A DNA stretch of 50,605 nt, from assembly GCA_003220315.1 (NCBI GenBank), contig QHSA01000139.1:1-50605 (forward strand), read 5' to 3'. Below are positions 33,777 to 42,562 of the stretch, piece after piece (position 1 is the first letter of the stretch; each line of letters begins with the position of its first letter). This DNA comes from Candidatus Rokuibacteriota bacterium. Lineage in GTDB: Bacteria > Methylomirabilota > Methylomirabilia > Rokubacteriales > CSP1-6. Position numbers and translations under genes: made by a program. The notes beneath the pieces are model-generated. The model made no database searches. It was given only the letters and a program-made list of their open reading frames with translations, and was not told where the DNA came from.

Positions 33777-35369
33777 ATGACCGGAGCCGAGCTGTTGGTC
33801 CGCTGTCTGGAGCGTGAAGGCGTGCGGTACGTGTTCGGCGTCCCCGGCGAGGAGACGCTCGACGTCAACGAGGCGCTCGCCCACTCATCGATCCGCTTCG
33901 TTCCGGTCCGGCACGAGCAGGCGGCGGCATTCATGGCGGACGTCTGGGGCCGGCTGACGGGTCACGCCGGCGTGTGCCTGGCCACCCTCGGGCCGGGCGC
34001 CACGAACCTCGCCACCGGCGTGGCCGACGCGAACCTGGACCGCGCCCCGGTCGTGGCGATCACGGGCCAGCTCGCCCGGCACCTGCTCCATAAAGAATCG
34101 CACCAGTACGTCGACATCGTCGATGTGTTCCGGCCGTTCACGAAGTGGAATGCCCGCATCGAGACCGGCGCGGTGGTCGCCGAAGCCGTGCGCAAGGCGT
34201 TCAAGCGCGCCCAGGAAGAGAAGCCCGGCGCCTGCCACCTCGAGCTCCCCGAGGATGTCGCGCGGGAGCCCGCCGAGGGCGAGCCGCTCGTCGCGGACCG
34301 CCCACGCCGGCCCTCGCCCGATCGGCCGTCGCTCGCGCGGGCGGCCGACATCATCAATCGCGCCGAGCGGCCGCTGGTCCTCGCGGGGAACGGTGTCATC
34401 CGCGGCCACGCGTCCAAGGAGCTGACGTCGCTCGCCGAGCGGGCGCAGATTCCGGTGGTCACCACGTTCATGGCCAAGGGCGCGATCGCGGTGGATCATC
34501 CGCTCGCGCGGACCACGGTCGGTCTCGCGTCGGACGACCCCGCCCGCGTCGGCTTCACGAGCGCGGACGTGGTGATCGCGGTCGGCTACGACCCGGTCGA
34601 GTACAGCGCGGCCCAGTGGAATCCGTCGGGCCGGCTCCGCATCGTCCACATCGACTTCACGGCGGCCGAGGTCGACGCGCGTTACCAGCCCGCGGTCGAG
34701 GTCGTGGCCGACGTCCGCGAGGCCCTCGAGCTCCTGGCACCGCTGGTGGCAGCCCGCCCGGAGCGGATCCCGCCGGGTCGCCTGCCCCACGACCCGCGTC
34801 GTCTCGACGACGGGTTCCCGCTCCTCCCCCAGCGCATCATCTCGGATCTCGAGTCCGCCTTGAAGCCCGACGATCTGGTGATCTCGGACGTCGGCGCGCA
34901 CAAGCTCTGGGTGGCGAAGCGCTTTCGCGCCCACCTGCCGAACACGGTCATCATCTCCAACGGGTTCGCGGCCATGGGCATCGGGCTGCCCGGCGCGATC
35001 GCGGCGAAGCTGGCTCAGCCCGAGCGCCGCGTCGTGGCCGTCACCGGCGACGGGGGCCTCCTGATGAACATTCAGGAGCTCGAGACCGCGGTCCGGCTGG
35101 GACTCGGCTTCGTGGTTCTGATCTTCCGCGACGACGGGTATGGCGTGATCCGCTGGAAGCAGGAGCGGCAGTTCGGGCACACGGCGGGCGTCGACTTCGG
35201 CAACCCGGACTTCGTCGCGCTCGCCCGCGCGTTCGGCTGCGCGGGCGCGCGGGTCAACGCGGCCAAGGAGCTCGCGCCCGCCCTCGCGGACGCGCTCCGG
35301 GCGACGGTGCCCGTGCTGATCGACTGTCCGGTCGATTACCGCGAGAACGACCGCCTCGCCGAATACTAG
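33777..35369 (+). CDS. Acetolactate synthase-like thiamine-diphosphate enzyme
   Basis: The 530-residue protein has the three-domain ThDP fold. E47 in RHEQAAAFMADVWGRLTG activates the cofactor; the central domain carries NRAERPLVLAGNGVI; the ThDP/Mg motif is GDGGLLMNIQELETAVRLGL from residue 424. The order resembles the IlvB large subunit, but at 530 residues it is shorter than many IlvB proteins and has no small subunit next to it. Other family members (for example glyoxylate carboligase or oxalyl-CoA decarboxylase) are possible. GGGAGG precedes the ATG. The amidase follows by six bases. Confidence 0.85.
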   Translation: MTGAELLVRCLEREGVRYVFGVPGEETLDVNEALAHSSIRFVPVRHEQAAAFMADVWGRLTGHAGVCLATLGPGATNLATGVADANLDRAPVVAITGQLARHLLHKESHQYVDIVDVFRPFTKWNARIETGAVVAEAVRKAFKRAQEEKPGACHLELPEDVAREPAEGEPLVADRPRRPSPDRPSLARAADIINRAERPLVLAGNGVIRGHASKELTSLAERAQIPVVTTFMAKGAIAVDHPLARTTVGLASDDPARVGFTSADVVIAVGYDPVEYSAAQWNPSGRLRIVHIDFTAAEVDARYQPAVEVVADVREALELLAPLVAARPERIPPGRLPHDPRRLDDGFPLLPQRIISDLESALKPDDLVISDVGAHKLWVAKRFRAHLPNTVIISNGFAAMGIGLPGAIAAKLAQPERRVVAVTGDGGLLMNIQELETAVRLGLGFVVLIFRDDGYGVIRWKQERQFGHTAGVDFGNPDFVALARAFGCAGARVNAAKELAPALADALRATVPVLIDCPVDYRENDRLAEY

Positions 35370-35375
35370 CTCGGC

Positions 35376-36818
35376 GTGGTTCACGAGGCGACGATCCAGG
35401 AGCTTCAGGCGGCGCTCGACGACGGCCGCCTGACCTCGATGCGGCTGACGCGCCACTTTCTCGAGCGCATCGAGGCCTACGATCGCCGCGGGCCCCACCT
35501 CAACGCGGTGCTCGAGGTGAATCCCGAGGCGCTCGAGATCGCAGAGGCCCTCGATCGCGAGCGCGCCTCGACCGGGTCCCGCGGTCCGCTCCACGGGATC
35601 CCCGTCCTGCTCAAGGACAACATCGCCACCGCTGATCGCCTTCACACGAGCGCCGGCTCGCTCGCGCTCGGCGAGTGCGTTGCTCCCCGCGACGCGTTCC
35701 TCGTGACGCGGCTGCGGGAGGCCGGCGCGGTGATCCTGGGCAAGACCAACATGACGGAGTGGGCCAACTTCATGACGACCGGGATGCCCGCGGGCTACAG
35801 CTCGCGCGGCGGCCAGGTGGTGAACCCGTACGAGGCGGCGCTGAGCCCGGGCGGCTCCAGCAGCGGCTCGGCCGTTGCCGTCACGGCCGACCTGTGCACC
35901 GTGGCCGTCGGCACCGAGACCTCGGGCTCGATCCTGAGTCCGGCCAACCAGAACTCGGTCGTCGGCATCAAGCCGACCGTGGGGCTCGTCTCGCGCTCCG
36001 GGATCGTGCCCATCGCGGCGAGCCAGGACACGGCCGGACCACTCGCGCGCACGGTCGCCGACGCGGCGGCGCTTCTCGGCGTCCTGGCCGGGGCCGATCC
36101 GGGCGATCGCGCGACACGCGCCAGCCGGGCGCACGCGCGCCCCGACTACACGGCGTCCCTCGATCCGCGCGGGCTCGAGGGCGCCCGGGTAGGAGTGCCG
36201 CGGGCCGTGTTCTTCGAGCGCCTGAGCGCGGCCGAGATGCCCGTCGTCGCCGCCGCCCTCCGGGCGCTCCGCGACGCCGGCGCGACCCTGGTCGATCCCG
36301 CCGACATCCCGACGGCGCGCGCGGTGACCGATTTCCGCTCCGACGTCATGCTCTACGAGTTCAAGCGCGGCCTGAACCGCTACCTGACGGGGTTGGGCGC
36401 GGCGTCGCCCGTCAAGTCCCTGCGCGATCTGATCCGCTTCAACGAGGCCCGCCCGCGCGAGACGTTGCGCTTTGGCCAGGTGCTCCTCCTCGCCGCCCAG
36501 TCAACAAGCGGGCTCGGGGCGCCGACCTACCGCGTGAGCCGCGCCGAGGACCTCCGGCTCTCGAGGACCGAGGGGCTCGACCCCCTGATGGAACGCGAGC
36601 GCCTCGACGCGCTCGTTTTTCCCGGGTGGACCGGCGCGGCGATCGGCGCCAAGGCAGGCTACCCCAGCATCATCGTGCCCGCGGGCTACACGGCCGACGG
36701 AGCGCCCCTCGGCCTGACGTTGCTGGGCCGTGCGTGGAGCGAGCCGTCGCTGATTCGCCTCGCCTACGCGTTCGAGCACGCCACCCGTCACCGGCGGCCG
36801 CCCACGAGCGTCGCGTGA
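35376..36818 (+). CDS. Amidase (amidase-signature family)
   Basis: The 480-residue hydrolase has the Ser-cisSer-Lys triad: K80 in [13 protein letters not shown], the serine-rich loop [13 protein letters not shown] (residues 157-169), and the nucleophile S185 in [16 protein letters not shown]. It hydrolyses amides to carboxylate plus ammonia; family relatives include aryl-acylamidases and 6-aminohexanoate hydrolases, and the substrate is not known. The start is GTG, six bases after the ThDP enzyme, so the two are probably co-transcribed. Confidence 0.93.
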   Translation: MVHEATIQELQAALDDGRLTSMRLTRHFLERIEAYDRRGPHLNAVLEVNPEALEIAEALDRERASTGSRGPLHGIPVLLKDNIATADRLHTSAGSLALGECVAPRDAFLVTRLREAGAVILGKTNMTEWANFMTTGMPAGYSSRGGQVVNPYEAALSPGGSSSGSAVAVTADLCTVAVGTETSGSILSPANQNSVVGIKPTVGLVSRSGIVPIAASQDTAGPLARTVADAAALLGVLAGADPGDRATRASRAHARPDYTASLDPRGLEGARVGVPRAVFFERLSAAEMPVVAAALRALRDAGATLVDPADIPTARAVTDFRSDVMLYEFKRGLNRYLTGLGAASPVKSLRDLIRFNEARPRETLRFGQVLLLAAQSTSGLGAPTYRVSRAEDLRLSRTEGLDPLMERERLDALVFPGWTGAAIGAKAGYPSIIVPAGYTADGAPLGLTLLGRAWSEPSLIRLAYAFEHATRHRRPPTSVA

Positions 36819-36847
36819 GCCCGCCGCCGGGGACGGCGCCCTTTCGA

Positions 36848-36853
36848 TATAAT
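36848..36853 (+). promoter_or_regulatory. Perfect TATAAT -10 box
   Basis: TATAAT lies 26 bases before the ATG at 36880, in a GC-rich setting. No -35 match is seen 17 bases upstream. It suggests that the diiron-type oxidase gene has its own promoter separate from the amidase. Confidence 0.5.
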
Positions 36854-36879
36854 CCGGCCGGCGAAACGGAGGACGAGGC

Positions 36880-37590
36880 ATGACGACCGAGGACTGGTTC
36901 GACGCGCTGACGGCGGAGCTCCTCGCGCAGAGCCCCTTCCGGCGCTCGGAATACTTCAGGCGGTTCGCCGCGGGCGCGCTGAGCCGTGCCGACGTGTGGG
37001 GGCACATCTCCCAGCACTCCCTGCTGATCGCCGCGTTCCCCCGCATCTTCAGCGGCATTCACACGCGCTGCGAGGACTTCGAGGTCCGCAAGGACTGCGC
37101 GCGCCATCTGCTCGTCGAGGACCTCGGCTACTTCGACGGCCGGGTGGGCGGCACGCCGGACCACGACGAGCTCTTTCGCCGGATCGGCGACGACCTCGGC
37201 TACCCGCGCGAGGCGTACGAGCGGATCGCGCCCGTCCCGGAGATGGCGGCGATCATCGCGTTCTTCCGCCGGCTGGCTCACGAAATCCCGTGGAGCGCCG
37301 CGCTCTGCGCGACGGCGCTCCTCGAAGAGGAAGTTGTCGAGATCGCGCAGACCGTCGGTCGGGCCCTCGTCCAGCACTACGGGGTCCGCCCCGAGTGGGG
37401 CGGCATGAACTACACGGTGCACGAGGCGATCGAGAAGGAGGAGTCGGGCGAGACGAAGCGGACGATCCTCAAGCACCTGCGCGCGCCCGACGACCGACGG
37501 GCGGCCGAAGCGGCGATGCGGGAGATGCACCGGCTGCTCGAGGCCTACGCCGAGGGTCTCGCCCGCCGACACATCTCCCGCTGCGCTTGA
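36880..37590 (+). CDS. Heme-oxygenase-like putative diiron oxidase (TenA/PqqC-like fold)
   Basis: The 236-residue all-helical protein resembles the iron-containing redox family with the heme-oxygenase fold. Candidate metal ligands are E80 (HLLVEDLGYFDG), E149-E151 (LLEEEVVEIAQ), and H181/E185/E188 in the run VHEAIEKEESGE. The relation to PqqC and CADD-like oxidases is a family reading, not proof of diiron chemistry. GGAGG lies upstream of the ATG. It may act on a small metabolite in the ThDP-amidase cluster; that link is inference. Confidence 0.75.
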   Translation: MTTEDWFDALTAELLAQSPFRRSEYFRRFAAGALSRADVWGHISQHSLLIAAFPRIFSGIHTRCEDFEVRKDCARHLLVEDLGYFDGRVGGTPDHDELFRRIGDDLGYPREAYERIAPVPEMAAIIAFFRRLAHEIPWSAALCATALLEEEVVEIAQTVGRALVQHYGVRPEWGGMNYTVHEAIEKEESGETKRTILKHLRAPDDRRAAEAAMREMHRLLEAYAEGLARRHISRCA

Positions 37591-37613
37591 ACGGCGGTCA
37601 GTCCGACCCGCGC

Positions 37614-38204
37614 CTAGCCGCCGTAGCCGCGGGCGCGCATGCAGAGGGCGTAGGCGTCGCGGTACCGCTCGTCTTGCTTCTTCGCCTCGTTGAGGCCGTA
37701 GAGCGTGCCTCCACCCGCGCCCAGCACGCCCCCGATCGCGGCGCCCTTGCCCGCGCCCTTGCCACCGCCCGCGATCGCGCCGCCGGCGGCGCCGACGGCC
37801 GCGCCCGCCACCGCGCCGATCACGGCGTCCTTCGCGACCTGCATCGCCTTGTCCTGCTGCCCCGCCTGCTCGGCCGCGTACCGGTTGCAGGCGTCGATCG
37901 CCTCTTGCGTCGGCACGCGCGGCGCGGGCTGCGGAGTCACCGCGGGCTGGGGACTCACGGCCGGCTGCGGCTTGGCCGCGACCTGTCGGGGCACTGTTGA
38001 CGCGCGGCTCTGGGGCGCGGGTGCGGTCGGCTGTCGGCTCGGGGCTTGCGGCGGCGCCGGCGGTGAGGACACGGCGGCTTGCTTGAGCCCGCGCTCCGGC
38101 GCGCTTCCCGACCAGTACGCGACGACGAGGCCGGTCACCACGGCCGTCGCCGTCACCAGGACCATCGCAATGGCTGTCAGCTTCCAGAGATTCCAACCGC
38201 CCAT
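37614..38204 (-). CDS. Membrane-anchored protein with Pro-rich linker and glycine zipper
   Basis: The 196-residue protein has an N-terminal helix (WKLTAIAMVLVTATAVVTGLV, residues 7-27), a Pro/Ala/Gln-rich linker (about 40-98), one short helical part with Cys (EAIDACNRYAAEQAGQ) and a strongly repeated Gly/Ala zipper (about residues 128-165, GAVAGAAVGAAGGAIAGG). A final ALCMRARGYGG resembles the end of YMGG-type lipoproteins. A role in the envelope is likely; the function is unknown. GGGAGGAG precedes the ATG. Confidence 0.75.
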   Translation of the reverse strand: MGGWNLWKLTAIAMVLVTATAVVTGLVVAYWSGSAPERGLKQAAVSSPPAPPQAPSRQPTAPAPQSRASTVPRQVAAKPQPAVSPQPAVTPQPAPRVPTQEAIDACNRYAAEQAGQQDKAMQVAKDAVIGAVAGAAVGAAGGAIAGGGKGAGKGAAIGGVLGAGGGTLYGLNEAKKQDERYRDAYALCMRARGYGG

Positions 38205-38347
38205 GTGTCTCCTCCCGTCTCATGTCGCTCGCGTGTCTGCGGGGTCGCCCAGCGGGATGTCGATCATCATCCCACCCTTCGGGCGGACCGCCAAGCGGCA
38301 CACGCGAACGACGACGTCGGGGTGTATCATCGCCCCTGGAGGGGGCT

Positions 38348-38728
38348 ATGAAGAAGCTGCTGGCGATCGCGACGCTCGGAGGGGTCCTCGTTGGCTTGCT
38401 CCCGATGCCCGCCCTCGCGGGCGCGGCGACAGACGCCGCCCTGGGCCTCGGCGCGTTCGCCGTCTTCAACCAGCTCGTCGGCTGGCACCGCGATCGCGTG
38501 ATCTACGTTCAGCCCTCGTACTACGCGCCGTACCCGGTGGTCTACGCGGCTCCGCCCGTGGTTTATGCCCAGCCCCAGGTCGTCTACGCGCCAGTCGCGC
38601 CCGCTATCCAGCGGGAGGTCGTCTTTCCCCACGGCCGTTACCTCTTGCAGGGTGACGGTGTGACGGTGGCCTATCGCTGGGTGTGGGTCCCCAACCCGCC
38701 CCCACCGCCTCCGCCGCCCAGTCACTGA
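38348..38728 (+). CDS. Secreted Tyr/Pro-rich repeat protein
   Basis: The 126-residue protein has a clear signal peptide (KKLLAIATLGGVLVGLLP with ALA at about residue 24). The mature part has a run of short Tyr/Pro/Val repeats (YAPYPVVYAAPPVVYAQP) and ends in a Pro tract (about residue 117). It resembles YXWGXW-type periplasmic or YxxP proteins of unknown role. GGAGGGGG precedes the ATG. Confidence 0.7.
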   Translation: MKKLLAIATLGGVLVGLLPMPALAGAATDAALGLGAFAVFNQLVGWHRDRVIYVQPSYYAPYPVVYAAPPVVYAQPQVVYAPVAPAIQREVVFPHGRYLLQGDGVTVAYRWVWVPNPPPPPPPPSH

Positions 38729-38751
38729 GCGCATCGTCCCGCGAACCGGAC

Positions 38752-39570
38752 GTGACGCTCGGGGAGCGGCTGCGCGCCATCTACCCGGGCACGCCCGGCC
38801 GCCGGCTCAAGCAGTGGCTCGCGGGCGCACGCGTTCGCGTCAACGGCGCCGTCGTGTTCCGCGGCGACGTCACGGTGGGACCGGACGACCGCGTCGAGCT
38901 CGGCTCACCGCCGCCCGCCGGCTTCCCCGCGCCGCTCCGCCTCGTGCACGAGGACGACCACCTCGTCGTCGTCGACAAGCCCGCAGGGCTCCTGACGATC
39001 GCGACCGAAACCGAGCGTGAGCGCACCGCGTACCGCCTGCTCGGCGACTGGGTGCGGGCACGGGGAGGCGGGCGGATCTTCGTCGTCCATCGGCTCGACC
39101 GTGAGACCTCCGGTCTGCTCGTCTTCGCCAGGTCGCTCGCGGTGAAGCAGGCGCTCCAGGCGCAGTTTCGCGGGCGCACGCCCGAGCGTGTCTACGTGGC
39201 CCGCGTGGAGGGCGTCGTCCGCGGCCCGGAGGGCACGCTGACCGGGTCCCTCGTCGAGGACCGCGCCCTGCGCGTTCGGCTCGCGCGCGACGGAGGCCGC
39301 GGCAAGGAAGCGATCACCCGCTACCGCGTGCTCGAGCGCGCCCGGGGCGCGACGGTGCTCGAGCTTGTGCTCGTGACGGGGCGGCGGGGTCAGCTCCGCG
39401 CCCAGCTCGCGGCGCTCGGGCATCCGATCGTCGGCGACCGCGCGTACGGGAGCCGGCGCGACCCGTTGCGACGCGTCTGCCTGCACGCCACGCGACTCGG
39501 CTTCGTCCACCCGAGCGGCCGGCGGGTCGTCTTCGAGAGCCCGCCGCCCGCCGGCTTCCGGCGGGCGTAG
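38752..39570 (+). CDS. RluA-family pseudouridine synthase
   Basis: The 272-residue enzyme converts uridine to pseudouridine in rRNA or tRNA. An N-terminal S4 RNA-binding domain (LKQWLAGARVRVNGAVVFRG) is followed by the catalytic domain; the catalytic Asp is in FVVHRLDRETSGLLVFA near residue 122. The end HPIVGDRAYGSRRDP matches RluC/RluD-type proteins. The GTG at 38752 is a tentative start: an upstream in-frame GTG (38683) would overlap the previous gene. Which uridine is modified cannot be read. Confidence 0.9.
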   Translation: MTLGERLRAIYPGTPGRRLKQWLAGARVRVNGAVVFRGDVTVGPDDRVELGSPPPAGFPAPLRLVHEDDHLVVVDKPAGLLTIATETERERTAYRLLGDWVRARGGGRIFVVHRLDRETSGLLVFARSLAVKQALQAQFRGRTPERVYVARVEGVVRGPEGTLTGSLVEDRALRVRLARDGGRGKEAITRYRVLERARGATVLELVLVTGRRGQLRAQLAALGHPIVGDRAYGSRRDPLRRVCLHATRLGFVHPSGRRVVFESPPPAGFRRA

Positions 39571-39585
39571 AGAGGAGAGCGATCC

Positions 39586-40524
39586 ATGGCCGACACCGTG
39601 CGCGAGATGGGAGCGAAGTGCCGCAACTGGTCCAGGTGGGGGCCGAACGACGAGCTCGGGACGCTGAACTACATCGCGCCCGAGACGATCGTGAGGGCGA
39701 CGCGCGCGGTGCGACGCGGGGTGACCTTCTCCCTGGCGATCCCGTTCGACAACACGGGCCCGCAGATCAACCAGCCGCGCCGCTTCAACCCCATCCACCG
39801 CATGATCCTCACCGGCCCCGACTTCACGACGGGCGCCTTCAAGCGCCCCGGCGGCGTCGGCTTCGCCGACGACATGGTGATCATGGCGCTCCAGTGCGGG
39901 ACCCAGTGGGACGCGCTCTCGCACTGCTTCCTCGACGGCCGGCTCTACAACGGCTACGACGCCAACCTCGTCTCGAGCGAGGGCGCCAAGAAGAACGGTA
40001 TGGAGAAGATGGCGCGCTTCGTCGCGACGCGCGGCGTGCTGCTCGACCTGCCGCGCGTGAAGGGCGTCGACTGGCTCGAGCCGGGCTACGCGATCACGGT
40101 GGACGATCTGGAGGCGGCGACGAGCGCGCACTCCGTCGCGATCGAGACGGGCGACGCGCTGCTGGTCCGCACGGGGCAGATGGCGATGTGCCGCGCCCGC
40201 GGGGGGTGGGGGGACTATGCGGGCGGCGACGCGCCCGGGCTCTCCTTCTGGACCGCGGAGTGGATCCACCGGCGGGAGCTCGCCGCGCTGGCGACCGACA
40301 CGTGGGGGATGGAGGTCCGGCCCAACGAGATCCCCGACACCTACCAGCCGCTCCACCAGGTGCTCATCCCGAACATGGGGCTCCTCGTGGGCGAGATCTT
40401 CGACCTCGACGCTCTCGCCGCCGACTGCGCGAGGGACAGGGTCTACGAGTTCCTGTTCGTCGCGCCGCCGCTGCCGATCACGGGCGCGGTCGGCTCACCG
40501 GTGAACCCGCTCGCGATCAAATAA
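39586..40524 (+). CDS. Cyclase-family metal-dependent hydrolase (copy 1)
   Basis: The 312-residue protein belongs to the cyclase/kynurenine formamidase-like superfamily. Its metal motif is GTQWDALSHCF near residue 106, where the first His of the HxDxxxH pattern is Gln. NWSRWGPNDELGTLNYI near residue 14 and FVAPPLPITGAVGSPVNP at the end are typical of the subgroup. The family opens or hydrolyses cyclic or acylated substrates. The second copy (44850-45782) has the same lead and tail. GGAGAG precedes the ATG; the SDR gene follows by 10 bases. Confidence 0.88.
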   Translation: MADTVREMGAKCRNWSRWGPNDELGTLNYIAPETIVRATRAVRRGVTFSLAIPFDNTGPQINQPRRFNPIHRMILTGPDFTTGAFKRPGGVGFADDMVIMALQCGTQWDALSHCFLDGRLYNGYDANLVSSEGAKKNGMEKMARFVATRGVLLDLPRVKGVDWLEPGYAITVDDLEAATSAHSVAIETGDALLVRTGQMAMCRARGGWGDYAGGDAPGLSFWTAEWIHRRELAALATDTWGMEVRPNEIPDTYQPLHQVLIPNMGLLVGEIFDLDALAADCARDRVYEFLFVAPPLPITGAVGSPVNPLAIK

Positions 40525-40534
40525 GGAGCCACGC

Positions 40535-41428
40535 ATGGGATTGCTCGACGGGAAGGTCGCGGTCGTGACCGGCGCCGGCAACGGCATCGGGCGCGGGGTC
40601 GCCCTCGGGCTCGCCCACGCGGGCGCCCGGGTCGTCGTCAACGATTTCGGCGTGACGGTCGACGGGCGTGACCCGTCGAGCGCGGCCGCACAGGCCGTGG
40701 TCAAGGAGATCGAGGCCCTCGGGGGCGAGGCGATCGGGAACGCCGAGAGCGTCGCGACGATGGCCGGTGGCCAGTCGATCGTCGACGCGGCGCTCGCCCG
40801 CTTCGGCGACCTCCACATCGTGGTCTGCTGCGCCGGCATCCTGCGCGAGCGCATGATCTTCAACATGACCGAGGAGGAGTGGGACGCGGTCGTCGCCGTG
40901 CACCTGAAGGGCCACTTCACCGTCATGCGCCCCGCGACACGCCACATGCGCGAGAAGCGGCGCGGCCGCATCGTCACGTTCACCTCGACGGCGGGGCTCG
41001 AGGGGAGCCCGGGGCAGCCGAACTACTCGGCGGCGAAGGAAGGCGTCGTCGGCCTGACGCGCTCGACGGCGCTGGCGATGGCCCGGTACGGCGTCACCGT
41101 GAACTGCATCTCACCGTCGGCCGAGACGCGGATGACCGAGCGACTCCCCGACGGCCGCCGGGCGCAGGCGGCGGCGCCGCCCGAGGCGGTGGCGCCCGTC
41201 GTGACGTTCCTCGCGAGCGATCGCGCGGCCCACGTCACGGGCCAGGTCATCCACGTGCGCGGCCACCAGGTCTCCCTCTGGTCGCATCCGGCCCCGCTCC
41301 GCGCGATCACGAGCCGCGAGGGCTGGACGCCCGAGGCGCTGGCCGAGGTCTACGACCAGGCGCTCGGTCAGGATCGACTGCGCCGGCTGGACGCGCTCGG
41401 GATCCCCTGGCCGCCGAAGGCGGAGTAG
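40535..41428 (+). CDS. Short-chain dehydrogenase/reductase
   Basis: The 297-residue enzyme has the NAD(P) motif TGAGNGIG (residues 12-19), the CCAG (98-101) and the catalytic set S151, Y164 and K168 in STAGLEGSPGQPNYSAAKEG. A hydroxyacyl-CoA or alcohol dehydrogenase role is likely; the preceding Asp in VNDFGVTVDGRD resembles MFE-2-type members. The last 60 residues extend beyond the usual 250-residue core. It is convergent with the amidohydrolase gene without any base between stops. Confidence 0.9.
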   Translation: MGLLDGKVAVVTGAGNGIGRGVALGLAHAGARVVVNDFGVTVDGRDPSSAAAQAVVKEIEALGGEAIGNAESVATMAGGQSIVDAALARFGDLHIVVCCAGILRERMIFNMTEEEWDAVVAVHLKGHFTVMRPATRHMREKRRGRIVTFTSTAGLEGSPGQPNYSAAKEGVVGLTRSTALAMARYGVTVNCISPSAETRMTERLPDGRRAQAAAPPEAVAPVVTFLASDRAAHVTGQVIHVRGHQVSLWSHPAPLRAITSREGWTPEALAEVYDQALGQDRLRRLDALGIPWPPKAE

Positions 41429-42562
41429 TCAGAGCCCGTAGAGTCCCCGCGCGTTGTCGCACAGGATGCGCCGGCGCGCCGCGGCGGCGACGCTCTTGAA
41501 ATTCTCCTCGATCGCCCGCGCGGACTCGGGCCACGTGCTGTCGGCGTGCGGGTAGTCGGACGCCCACATGACCCGATCGTCGCCGAGAGCGTCCACGACG
41601 CGCAGACCGAGGTGATCCGTCTGGAAGGTCGCCCAGACTTGCCGGCGAAAATACTCGCTGGGCGGCATGGTCAGCTGGAGCCCGCCGTGCGTCCGCCAGA
41701 ACTCCTCGGCGTCGAGGAACTTCCGATAGGTGTCGTCCATCCGCTCGAGCATGTAGGGCAGCCAGCCGATCCCGGTCTCCGCGAGGACGATCTTCACCCG
41801 CCGGTGACGCTCGAGCGCCCCGGCGAAGATCACGGCGACGAGCGGCTCGTCCATCTGGAGCGTGGAGCAGGCGACCCGGACGCCCATGTTCCCGGCCTGG
41901 GTCGCCTTCGGACCGCTGAACGCCACCGTCCGCAGGCCTCCGCCCAGATGAAAGCCGATGGGCAGCCCCGTCTCGGCGGCGGCTTCCCACAAGGGCTCCC
42001 ACGCCTCGTCCCAGAGCGGGAGCTCGACTCGGGCGGCCAGGAACATCCCCGTCCGGAGACCGATCTGCTCGAGGTAGCGAACCTCGTCGGCCGCGGTCTT
42101 GGGGTCGTCGATCGGAATCAGCCCGGCGCCGACGAGCCGATCCGGCGCGCTCGCGCAGAACTCGGCCAGCCACTCGTTGTAGGCGCGGTAGCAGACCCGC
42201 CGCAGCTCCGGGTCCTGGATCAAGAGCGGCACGATCGGCCCGTACATGACCGTCGCGTCGATCCCGTCACGGTCCATGTCCTCGAGCCGGAGCTCGGTCG
42301 TCGTGGGCCGCAGGACGCCGGGCTCGAGCACGCCGCCCCGCTCGAGCGCCGTGCGCCGGCCGCCCTGCGCGCCGGCGGCGCCCCTGCGGCCGCCCCAGGA
42401 GTCCCAGCGATCATCGCCGCAGACCCAGTACGGCCCCTCGGGAGTCTCGACGACCTTCGGCGCGCGCGCGCGCCAGGACGCGGAGACCCTCTTCTGCCAG
42501 AGATCCTTCGGCAGCCACTGGAGGTCGATGTGATCGTCGGCGGAGATGATCCGGTAGTTCAT
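41429..42562 (-). CDS. Amidohydrolase family protein (ACMSD-like)
   Basis: The 377-residue protein has the TIM-barrel pattern of the amidohydrolase 2 family: N-terminal ISADDHIDL (a lone His rather than HxH), a central FHLGG, and VMWASDYPHADSTWPES near residue 334, which holds the conserved Asp and the neighbouring acid. The family includes aminocarboxymuconate semialdehyde decarboxylase and related ring-cleavage enzymes. The ATG overlaps the stop of the molybdenum-hydroxylase gene (ATGA). Confidence 0.88.
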   Translation of the reverse strand: MNYRIISADDHIDLQWLPKDLWQKRVSASWRARAPKVVETPEGPYWVCGDDRWDSWGGRRGAAGAQGGRRTALERGGVLEPGVLRPTTTELRLEDMDRDGIDATVMYGPIVPLLIQDPELRRVCYRAYNEWLAEFCASAPDRLVGAGLIPIDDPKTAADEVRYLEQIGLRTGMFLAARVELPLWDEAWEPLWEAAAETGLPIGFHLGGGLRTVAFSGPKATQAGNMGVRVACSTLQMDEPLVAVIFAGALERHRRVKIVLAETGIGWLPYMLERMDDTYRKFLDAEEFWRTHGGLQLTMPPSEYFRRQVWATFQTDHLGLRVVDALGDDRVMWASDYPHADSTWPESARAIEENFKSVAAAARRRILCDNARGLYGL

